A stretch of 64,000 nucleotides of DNA. It comes from Pycnococcus provasolii (taxonomy: Eukaryota > Chlorophyta > Pseudoscourfieldiophyceae > Pseudoscourfieldiales > Pycnococcaceae). The position numbers and the translations under genes are program-made. The stretch's first letter is position 1; every line of letters begins with the position of its first letter. The stretch lies in assembly GCA_938743325.2 (NCBI GenBank), contig OW568880.1:620001-684000 (forward strand), in the 5' to 3' direction. Below, piece by piece: positions 8,586-16,772 of the stretch. The notes under the pieces are model-generated. The model worked only from the letters and a program-made list of their open reading frames with translations. It searched no databases and was not told the origin of the DNA.

Positions 8586-11500
8586 TTACTCTGAGAAGCG
8601 CACTTCCTGGCGACTTCCAGATCGTCGCGGCCTCTTTGAGGTCGTCGTCGGTGGCTCGGCATCACCATCCTCGTCATCACCGTCCGGGGGTGGTGCGGCA
8701 GGCTTTTTGTCTGCGGCTTCTCGACTTCGCTTCTCCCTGATCGCCAATGTCTTCTTGGACTTCTTCTCCATCGTTTCTTCGTAGTCACCTCGCTCAACCG
8801 CACGCTCAAATTGCTGGTCCGTCAACTCGACGTAGGTCACATTTGACTTCGACTTGCGCGATCGGCGCCCGGTAGCCGTGAATTCCTCCTCCTCCTGTGC
8901 CTCCTCCTCCTCCGCCTCGTCCGCTTCGCCGAGCTTGGTGCTCAGCACCCACTCTGGAAGCTCCTCCTTGGTGAGAAGGCGCGGGGGCAGTTTGCCGCCA
9001 TGCTTCTTCTTCTCCTCTGCGTCACGATCCGCATCAATCTTCATGAACATCTCGAACTCATCGTCATCGCGGCTGATCAGGCGGTTCATCTGCTCGTCGT
9101 CAGGAATATCAAGCACCTTTTCCATGATGCCCCCAGAATCCTTGATTGCCGCCTCAAGCATCTCCTTGCGCTCTCCAGCGTTAGCCTTGTCGTTGAACAT
9201 GCCTGCCTGGATCACCTGCCGGTCGATCTTGCGCTTTTCGTGCGCGCGCTCCAAGATGTCTTCCTCGATGGTGCTTGCGCTAACGAAAATGAGAACGAGA
9301 ACCTGCCTCTTCTGGCCGATGCGGTGCGCGCGGTCCTCCGCCTGCGCGTCCATCTGCGGGTTCCAGTCTGAGTCAAACAGGATGACGGTATCCGCCGTCT
9401 GCAGGTTGAGGCCTAGACCACCCGCACGCGTGGACAGCAGGAAGATGAACTTGTCGCTGTCTTTTTGGTTGAACTGCTGAAGCATCTGCCCACGATCGTC
9501 CGTTTTCGTCGCGCCGTCGAGGCGAAGGTACTGGTACCCCGCGTGCTGCAGAAATTCCTCGATGATGTTGAGGTTCTTCGTCATCTGGCTGAAGAGGAGG
9601 ACGCGATGCCCTCCCTTCTTGAGCTTGAACAGTACGCGCTCGAGCATGTCAAACTTGCCAGCCGCTCGCGTTAGCTCCTTCGGATCTCTCTCCTGGAACA
9701 TGGTGTGCATGCCAGAGTCGGGCTGCAGGTCGTCGAAGAGGTACGGATGGTTGCACACCTTTCGTAGCTGAACCGCGGTGTTCATGAGAGCCGTTTTTCG
9801 CTTCGAGTCGCCAAAGTGCAGTCCGCCTCCCTCGACGATCTGCGTGTAGTAGTGCTTCTGCCAGTAGCTCATGTCGCACTTGATGATCTGCGTGACCTTG
9901 TCAGGCAGGTCCTTCTCCACCTCCGCCTTCTTACGTCGCAGCAGAAAGGGTCGGATCACCTGGTGCAGGCGGTTGATCACGAGCAGCTGCTCCTCCTCTG
10001 TCAGCGCCACGTCGTCCTGCTGCCCCTTGAACGGCGCGGCGAACCACTCGTCGAACGAGCCAGAGCTCTGGAACACGGACGGCAGGATGAAATTCAGCAA
10101 GCTCCAGAGCTCGTGCAGGTTGTTCTGAATCGGCGTTCCCGTGAGAAGCATGCGGTGCTTGAACGAGTACTTGCTCTGCAGGATAGCCGCGAGCTTCGAA
10201 TCGGAGTTCTTCAGGCGGTGACCCTCGTCGATGATGATGTACTCCCAATCGATTTTCTGCAGCACGCTGCGATCGCGCATGATGAGGTCGTAGTGCGTCA
10301 GCACGACGTTGAAGGCTGCGTCACTCATTTCGTTCGCGCGGATCGCCTTGCGTTCCTCATTATTTCCGTCGTAGAGCACCGCGACGCACCCCGTATCCTC
10401 CTGCGGCAGCCAGTGCATGAACTCGTTGCGCCAGTTGGGCAGCACCGCCTTGGGTGCGACGATGAGGAATGGCCCGCGGTTTTCCTTGTACTCCATGAGG
10501 TAAGCGATGAATGAGATGGTCTGGATCGTCTTTCCAAGCCCCATCTCGTCCGCGAGGATGCCGTTGAGGTTGTTGATGTACAGGCTGACCATCCACTGCA
10601 AGCCAACGAGCTGGTACGGGCGCAGTTCGCCACCCCTGAGCATTTCCGGCTGCCTTTCCACCTTCTCGGCGTCGCGGTGCACCGCGTTGTGGTACTGCTT
10701 TTGACCGATGAAGTCCGTGTCGTTGATGCCGTCGGCACCCTTGCCATCGTCGCCAGCCGCCTTGTCCGGGCTCTTCACGGGCGAAGGACCACCGATCATC
10801 GGGTGCATGCCCGCACCGGGGGGAGGCACGTCGATCGGGTCGAGCATCTCGATGCCCGATTGCTTACTCGACTCCACCGCAGCACGCTGCGCCTCCACAG
10901 CCGCACCGAGCTTGACGAGGATAGCGTCCGTCTTGCCGAGCAGGTCGTTGACGCGCTGATTCTTCGCAGCCTTGGCCATCTTGATGTACTCCTCCATGTT
11001 GTCCGCACGCAGCGCCTTGAGGCGCGCCGCCTCCTCTCGCGTTCTGGCATTCTTGGCTCGCTTGTGAAATTGCTCGACAGCCTCGTACCGCGCCTTTCTT
11101 AACCTTGCCGTCTTAAATCGCGCGTCCCGGAAGTCGCGTTGCTGGTTCACGATGTCGTTCATAAACTTGCGGCGCAGCCGCACCACCTCCGCGAGTGCGC
11201 AAACCTCGCGCCTCTGCCGTTCGAGCTCCTGCTTCCGCGCTATGGCCTGCGCCACTGCCATCTGGCGTTGCTGATGCTGAAGGCGCAGCGTCGCCTCGAG
11301 GTATTCCTGCTTCTTGCGCTGCGCCTCGCGCTGCTCTGTTTCGGCGCGAACCTTCGCCTCCTTTTCGGCGATCGCCTTTGCCACGTTCGGCGGCGGCGTG
11401 CCAGCCATGGCTGCGGCGTCGAGAGCGACGAGGCCGCCGTGCAGTGCACCAAGGTGTCGATCGTCGCCGGCGGGCATGGGCGCACTGCGTCGGAATGCGC

Positions 11501-12356
11501 GCCAGTCGAACAGAGACGTGACTCGAATGTCCTGCAGGAGCCGCTTTTCGACGAGCACGTGGCTGCGAACACGCCTCTGCATCTCTACGAGCTGCAGAGC
11601 CTTCCTCTCGTTCAGTGCCGCGAGGCGCGCCTCGGGCGTGATGTGTTCGAGCGGCAGAGCGTCAAGCTCGCTGCAGCGTCGGTCGTGCCTTGTTTGTGTT
11701 CGCCGAAGAAGCTCTTCCTGAAAGCTTGGTGGCAGTGGTGGTGGTGGTTGGTGCGCGGGTGCGGCTGCGTGCGCACCTCCTCGTGCTACTTGGAGGATAT
11801 GTGCGGGCACCGCGACATTCCTTTGGATGAGAGAAAGCGCGATCTGCTGTGCCCGTATCTGCTTCGCCTGCGCGGGCGAGATATCTGCTGCTGCTGCTGC
11901 TGGTGCTGCTGCTGTTGTTGTCGTCTTTGCGGCGGCGGCGGCGGCTGTAGCGCGCTCGATAGCCGCGTCGATGGCTCTGAGAGCCTCTGGTGTGGTTCTC
12001 GGCAGTAGGTTGGGTGAGGGGTTCTGTGCAGAGCCGTGGATGAGCGCGACGCGCGGGTGTGCCGCCGCCGCGAGGTTTGGCGGGTCGATGGCGGCGTCTT
12101 CGTCGGACGTGTCCATCATCATGTTGTCCGTGTCTGTGACTGCGGTTTGCTGCTGCTGGAGCATCTCATATTCCTTCTTGGCGGCGTCGATCGTCTTGAG
12201 CGCGGACTTCACCGCGTGGAGTCGCTGCAGCAGGAGGTTGGATTGAGGTGGTGCTGACCCATCTGCTGCTGCTGCTGCTGCTGCTGCTGCAGGTGGTTCG
12301 TGCCTCCCTTCTGACGCCACGTCGTTGTATGGAGCTGCGTCGACGACGTCCACCAT
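8586..12356 (-). CDS. SNF2-family chromatin-remodelling ATPase, Brahma/SMARCA type
   Basis: The protein has 1256 residues from ATG 12356. A QLQ-like segment lies at about 158-192 (PAQAKQIRAQQIALSLIQRN). An HSA region lies at about 395-475 (NQQRDFRDARFKTARLRKARYE). The ATPase follows, with motif I DEMGLGKT at 603-610, motif II DEGH at 710-713 and motif III LTGTPIQNN. The helicase C lobe contains FSQMTKNLNIIEEFL and AHRIGQKRQV. A SnAC-like region follows (ERKEMLEAAIKDSGG). The tail is acidic then basic. No bromodomain is visible, unlike animal BRM/BRG1. It would be the motor of a SWI/SNF complex in the nucleus. Poly-Ala near the N-terminus comes from a CTG/CAG-type run at about 12260-12290. Confidence 0.92.
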   Translation of the reverse strand: MVDVVDAAPYNDVASEGRHEPPAAAAAAAAADGSAPPQSNLLLQRLHAVKSALKTIDAAKKEYEMLQQQQTAVTDTDNMMMDTSDEDAAIDPPNLAAAAHPRVALIHGSAQNPSPNLLPRTTPEALRAIDAAIERATAAAAAAKTTTTAAAPAAAAADISPAQAKQIRAQQIALSLIQRNVAVPAHILQVARGGAHAAAPAHQPPPPLPPSFQEELLRRTQTRHDRRCSELDALPLEHITPEARLAALNERKALQLVEMQRRVRSHVLVEKRLLQDIRVTSLFDWRAFRRSAPMPAGDDRHLGALHGGLVALDAAAMAGTPPPNVAKAIAEKEAKVRAETEQREAQRKKQEYLEATLRLQHQQRQMAVAQAIARKQELERQRREVCALAEVVRLRRKFMNDIVNQQRDFRDARFKTARLRKARYEAVEQFHKRAKNARTREEAARLKALRADNMEEYIKMAKAAKNQRVNDLLGKTDAILVKLGAAVEAQRAAVESSKQSGIEMLDPIDVPPPGAGMHPMIGGPSPVKSPDKAAGDDGKGADGINDTDFIGQKQYHNAVHRDAEKVERQPEMLRGGELRPYQLVGLQWMVSLYINNLNGILADEMGLGKTIQTISFIAYLMEYKENRGPFLIVAPKAVLPNWRNEFMHWLPQEDTGCVAVLYDGNNEERKAIRANEMSDAAFNVVLTHYDLIMRDRSVLQKIDWEYIIIDEGHRLKNSDSKLAAILQSKYSFKHRMLLTGTPIQNNLHELWSLLNFILPSVFQSSGSFDEWFAAPFKGQQDDVALTEEEQLLVINRLHQVIRPFLLRRKKAEVEKDLPDKVTQIIKCDMSYWQKHYYTQIVEGGGLHFGDSKRKTALMNTAVQLRKVCNHPYLFDDLQPDSGMHTMFQERDPKELTRAAGKFDMLERVLFKLKKGGHRVLLFSQMTKNLNIIEEFLQHAGYQYLRLDGATKTDDRGQMLQQFNQKDSDKFIFLLSTRAGGLGLNLQTADTVILFDSDWNPQMDAQAEDRAHRIGQKRQVLVLIFVSASTIEEDILERAHEKRKIDRQVIQAGMFNDKANAGERKEMLEAAIKDSGGIMEKVLDIPDDEQMNRLISRDDDEFEMFMKIDADRDAEEKKKHGGKLPPRLLTKEELPEWVLSTKLGEADEAEEEEAQEEEEFTATGRRSRKSKSNVTYVELTDQQFERAVERGDYEETMEKKSKKTLAIREKRSREAADKKPAAPPPDGDDEDGDAEPPTTTSKRPRRSGSRQEVRFSE

Positions 12357-13256
12357 TGCCGTTTATTACCGTAAGTGCAGAAAGTACGAAAAGCGAGGAA
12401 GCGGGCCCGGGGTGTGTTGTAGGGTAGTCTATTTTATAAATGAGCGAAACACGAAATAAAGGCGATCAGACACAAAAGCGATACAGAGACAAAGACAAAG
12501 ACAGCTGCTGCTTTGCAAGCAGTTGAGCTGCGCTGCGCTGCAATCCGGAAAGATGTGAGCGGGAACTTGTTTTTCGACTCCGGCGCCAAACCGTTCTAAA
12601 AAAAGTTGGAGACGGAGACGGGTGTAGGAGGTTTGAAGGAGGAGCAGGCCTTGGGTGCGGGAAGGTATGGCGAAAGCTTGGAGAGTGTCCCGGTCCCGTA
12701 CAGAGAAGAGAGGCTGGGTGGGGAGCCCGTGCCTTCTCCCGGGGGGGCGAGGGCGAGGGGGGCAAAGCAGGCTTTGCAAAAGTCTCTTTCGAGTGCTGTT
12801 TCTTGGGATCCCTCCCCCCAGGCTGCCAGGGGACCCTCCCTGCAGCCTCTAGAGCATTTTTCAGTTTTCTTCTTCCCACCCACGCTGCGAACCAGCCTTT
12901 GTTTGCATCTGCTCTGATGACAAGGTGTTTTGTTTTTGGCAGGAAGACAGATTCAATGTGGGCTGTTAGGGTTTTAACACGTTTTTTTTGGTCGTAAACT
13001 TTACCTTATTACCTGGGTATCGTATTTTAGGGCTTTGAGGGGGGGACCCATGGATTAGGGTTAGGAGGGATTAGTCTACGTCTCTAATCTCTCCTGTTAG
13101 GGTTACAGTACTGTAGGGTTTCGCTCCTCCTACATATGGTAGTCTATATGAGGGTCATATGTGTTGTAACCCTAACCCTAACCCTAGAGTGCCCTCTGGT
13201 CCCTCCCCCCGTCCGGCGTCGCGGCATCATTGTCGTTCTCATCACGGCCCCGATCG
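12357..13256. other. Intergenic region between divergent SNF2 and helical-repeat genes
   Basis: The right half holds several TTAGGG-like motifs (about 12966, 13053, 13098) and a CCCTAA run at about 13168-13187. A palindrome-like TTACAGTACTGTA lies near 13103. Open frames in 12429-12997 are low in conserved features and overlap on both strands, so I see no supported gene. Confidence 0.55.
13168..13187. repeat. Interstitial telomere-like CCCTAA repeat
   Basis: Three CCCTAA units in tandem lie about 70-90 bp upstream of the ATG at 13257. The position suggests a promoter element or telomere-like insertion. Confidence 0.8.
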
Positions 13257-15371
13257 ATGATGGCGTCCCTGTCACTGCGGATCACCACACGTTTACGCGC
13301 ATCATCGATGATGTGCCCTTGTGTTCCTGCCATTCCTGGCAGTCTTCTTTTCTCTCAAGGTTCTTTCGGTACATTCGCACCACTGTCACCACCTGTGTTG
13401 TTTGGTCTTCTACATACGTCAACTCAGCACGAGGTGTATCCTGGTGGGTTTCCTGAGCGGTTTCCTGGTAGCCCTGGTTTTAGATCCGGAGTTTCAACTG
13501 GTCGATCGCAGGTGTTGGTAGAAGGTGGATTGACAGTGTCGCAGTATTATTGTGGATTTCAACATAGGCAACATGTCACGCGTCGCTCCTTTATCACGTT
13601 CGCGTCATCAACAAAAGAAGAAGAAGCAGCAGCTGACCCTTCACCTTCAGCGGACGGTTCAGGCGACGACGGCCAAGAAGACAACAAGACGACGGATAGG
13701 GACACTGTCGTAGGAAGTGCCGCCACCGCCACGGTGTCATCCGAAGGAGAGCAGGAGGATGAACAAAAAACAACGACAACTCTCACATCCTCCTCCTCCT
13801 CCTCCTCAGAAGAACAAGAAGAACAACAAGAACTGCAGCAGCGCAACCTCAGGAAAGAAGAAAAAAAGTGCGAAAAGGAACGCGTCGAGGAGCTGCAGAA
13901 TGACTACGAACGACTCAAAAAGTATATGCGAGATGGCATTAAGCGCCAGAAGCAGGAAAAAAACTATCCACGCTCGCCCGGTGCGTCGAACGACGTGATG
14001 TTCGCCAAACTACACGAACTGTTCATGGCACTACCCGCCAAGGTGAGAACGTCGCCGTCCATGCTCGGACAGCACATCTCTCTGCTTGCCGACGGAAGCA
14101 AATTCTCGGAAATGAGAGAGTCACTTGCCACCGCCAAGGGAAAAGGGGACGAGGCATCCTCGCTAAAGCTCGAGCACGTCTTCGCCTGCATCTCCAAACT
14201 CTACGACCAGCACGTGCGCATGTCCCGTGAACCGCTTAGTAGGCACGTGCACTCGCCTAAGACGAAGCCGTTGGACGCACTCAGCGCCACCGTCGTCTGG
14301 CTAGCAGCGCACATGCACGACGAGGCGATGGAGTTTGACCTGCGAGACGTCAGCGTGCTCAGCGCCAGCCAGGATCGGGGACGGCGCATGCGCATGTCCA
14401 CGCTCGTGCGCGCCGTGACGATGCTCGCGATGTGCCCGAACACGTCCGCCTACAGCATCATGAGCATGTACGACGACACCGTCGGGCTGCTGTGCAGTGG
14501 CGCGCCTCTCGGCGACGAGCATGCGAATTCCGCCGCACGCTTAACGCCTGTGGGCAGAGACTACTGGCGCAAGCAAGGGCCGGAGGCGGCGCTCTGCCTC
14601 ACCCTGCTTGCACCTAAGCTGGCGAACGAATTGCTCTTCGACGAGGCGATGGCCTGCGTGCGTTCGCTTTATGCTCACGCAGGACCGAAGGTTGCCGCAC
14701 CCGTCGCAAGCCACGTGCTTCTTCACGCCGCGCGCGCGGACGAACACGACGCCATCTTGGCGGTGCTCCGTCAAATGAAGGGTGCCGGCCACCTCGACGA
14801 GGGCACGCTCATGGCCGTGCTCGATGCGGCTACGCGCTTGTGCAGCCAGGTCATTGCCGTCAACACCATCGACGGGTTTGCGCCGCCCAACCTCTCAGCA
14901 GAGGCGCACGCCGCCGCACTTGCGGCGCTCGGCAGCACCACATCCCCGGATGTGGTTCCGCGCATGGTGGCACATGCGGCAACCTTGATCGAGATGGACG
15001 CATGCGACGAAGACTGGGACAGTGTGGCACTTCGCCCGTTGATCGCACTCGGCCGTCGCTCGTTGGACCGCATGGACGCGCTCTTCTTCGCCGTGGAGGC
15101 GCACGCGACGGCCATGAAGCCCGAGCACGCAACGACGCTACTGAACGCGGTTGTTGCGGCATGCTCGATGGGCGGCGACGTTCACCGTGCCGTGCAGACT
15201 GTGGCCGAGTTGGGCCGCGAAGGCAGTGCATTCGAGAGCATTCCACCGAATTCTTGGACGCGCTGCGCGCTGAGCGCGTCGAGCGGCGGCGGCCCGCTGA
15301 CGGCGGATGCGTTGAGTGTGGCGCACGAGCTCGACCTCGACTTGCGTGCGGTGGAGGATGCGTGTAAATGA
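13257..15371 (+). CDS. Organelle-targeted helical-repeat (PPR-like) protein, unknown
   Basis: The protein has 704 residues from ATG 13257 (MMASLSLRITTRLRASSMM). The N-terminus is rich in Ser, Arg and hydrophobic residues and poor in acids, like a mitochondrial or plastid presequence. Residues about 105-230 are acidic, Ser/Thr-rich and then Lys/Glu coiled-coil. The rest is alpha-helical, with pairs of helices resembling PPR units (VASHVLLHAARADEHDAILA, TLLNAVVAACSMGGDVHRAV). PPR identity is an inference from periodicity, and the units are divergent. If correct, it would bind organelle RNA. The frame is open for nine codons upstream but without an ATG. Confidence 0.5.
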   Translation: MMASLSLRITTRLRASSMMCPCVPAIPGSLLFSQGSFGTFAPLSPPVLFGLLHTSTQHEVYPGGFPERFPGSPGFRSGVSTGRSQVLVEGGLTVSQYYCGFQHRQHVTRRSFITFASSTKEEEAAADPSPSADGSGDDGQEDNKTTDRDTVVGSAATATVSSEGEQEDEQKTTTTLTSSSSSSSEEQEEQQELQQRNLRKEEKKCEKERVEELQNDYERLKKYMRDGIKRQKQEKNYPRSPGASNDVMFAKLHELFMALPAKVRTSPSMLGQHISLLADGSKFSEMRESLATAKGKGDEASSLKLEHVFACISKLYDQHVRMSREPLSRHVHSPKTKPLDALSATVVWLAAHMHDEAMEFDLRDVSVLSASQDRGRRMRMSTLVRAVTMLAMCPNTSAYSIMSMYDDTVGLLCSGAPLGDEHANSAARLTPVGRDYWRKQGPEAALCLTLLAPKLANELLFDEAMACVRSLYAHAGPKVAAPVASHVLLHAARADEHDAILAVLRQMKGAGHLDEGTLMAVLDAATRLCSQVIAVNTIDGFAPPNLSAEAHAAALAALGSTTSPDVVPRMVAHAATLIEMDACDEDWDSVALRPLIALGRRSLDRMDALFFAVEAHATAMKPEHATTLLNAVVAACSMGGDVHRAVQTVAELGREGSAFESIPPNSWTRCALSASSGGGPLTADALSVAHELDLDLRAVEDACK

Positions 15372-15580
15372 TAAATTTTAACAAGTGAAAACCCAACGGC
15401 CGAATAATCACTTCCCCCCAGACTTAGAAGTCCCCTGTGAAATATCACACCCCCTTTTGTGCCGCCACCTGCAGGCGGCCGGGCCCTGGGATGTATCCCC
15501 CGGGCGGCGTGTGTGTTCTTTTCCCCCCTGCAGCCTTGGGATCGTTCCCGTCCCATCATTCCGCTCTGGTAAACTTTAAC

Positions 15581-16690
15581 ATGCTCGTGTCTCGATCTTC
15601 TCATGTCGCTCGCTCCTCTGCTCGTGTCTCCTCTCATGTCTCTCGTGCCTCTCGTGCGTGCCCTTTGTCCTTTTGGGTGAAGCCTCTTAATGTTAGGAGT
15701 ACGCCTTCTGCGGCTGCTCAGGGATCCCCCTCGGTGGATGCTCAAGAGGATGTTCTGGAGGTGGAATGTGATTCGGATGACGCGGAAGAAATGTGCCTGG
15801 GGGACGTTCCGCTCGGACCCAGTATTGTCGGAGGCGTTCCTGTTGAAACGAGGACACAAGTGCTCTCTGAAGCACTGCCGTACCTGCAGAAGTTTCGCAA
15901 AAAGACGATTGTTGTCAAGTATGGAGGTGCGGCAATGAAGGACCCGAAGCTGCAAGACGGCGTCATCCGTGACGTCGCTCTGTTAGCCACCGTTGGAGTG
16001 CAAGTCGTTCTCGTGCACGGCGGAGGGCCGGAAATCAACAGCTGGCTCGACAAACTGCAAATTCCCGTGCAGTTTCACAACGGACTGCGCGTCACGGACG
16101 ACGCGACCATGGATGTGGTGGAGATGGTGCTGACGGGTCGCGTGAATAAGAACCTCGTGTCGCTCGTCTGCCAGAACGGAGGGAGCGCTGTCGGAATCAG
16201 TGGGAAGGACAGCAAGCTACTCGTCGCGCGAAGGCACTCGGACACGGCGCTCGGGCGAGTGGGAGAGGTGTCCAGCGTTCGCGCCGAGCTGCTGAGCGAC
16301 CTCGTCAACGCGGGGCACATTCCAGTCGTCGCGACGGTCGCGACATGCGAGCAGGATGGCGGCGCGCTCAACATCAACGGCGATACCGCGGCGGGAGCCA
16401 TCGCATCTGCGCTCAAGGCGGAGAAGCTCATTCTGATGACTGACGTTCCCGGTGTGATGCAGGACAAGGACGACGTCAGCACCTTGTACCGAGAGCTTGA
16501 CGTCGAGCAGGCGAACATCCTCGAACGCGACGGAATCATCGCAGGTGGAATGATCCCCAAGGTTCAGTGCTGCAAGGATTCGCTCGCAGCTGGTGTTGCG
16601 GCATCGCATATTATCGACGGAAGGCAGCCTCATTCGCTGCTGCAGGAACTTCTCACCGCCGAGGGTGTTGGAACGATGATCACGCCGTGA
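15581..16690 (+). CDS. argB: N-acetylglutamate kinase, organelle-targeted
   Basis: The enzyme phosphorylates N-acetyl-L-glutamate with ATP, the second step of arginine (ornithine) synthesis. The start is MLVSRSSHVARSSARVSSHV, a typical basic and Ser-rich presequence, followed by an acidic spacer to about residue 95. The amino-acid kinase fold begins near residue 105 with KTIVVKYGGAAMKD, then VVLVHGGGPEI, GLRVTDDATMDVVEMVLTG, NINGDTAAGAIASAL and the C-terminal GGMIPKVQCCKDSLAAGV. Total length is 369 residues. It is a stand-alone kinase, not the fungal kinase-reductase fusion. Plant and algal homologues work in plastids and are often controlled by PII and arginine; which applies here is not shown by sequence. 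Confidence 0.93.
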   Translation: MLVSRSSHVARSSARVSSHVSRASRACPLSFWVKPLNVRSTPSAAAQGSPSVDAQEDVLEVECDSDDAEEMCLGDVPLGPSIVGGVPVETRTQVLSEALPYLQKFRKKTIVVKYGGAAMKDPKLQDGVIRDVALLATVGVQVVLVHGGGPEINSWLDKLQIPVQFHNGLRVTDDATMDVVEMVLTGRVNKNLVSLVCQNGGSAVGISGKDSKLLVARRHSDTALGRVGEVSSVRAELLSDLVNAGHIPVVATVATCEQDGGALNINGDTAAGAIASALKAEKLILMTDVPGVMQDKDDVSTLYRELDVEQANILERDGIIAGGMIPKVQCCKDSLAAGVAASHIIDGRQPHSLLQELLTAEGVGTMITP

Positions 16691-16772
16691 AACATGGCGA
16701 CTTCAAACGGTTTTCAAAATCAAGTGTGTAAACAGCTTCTTTCCTTTCCAAAAACTACTCTTGCTACAGGTT

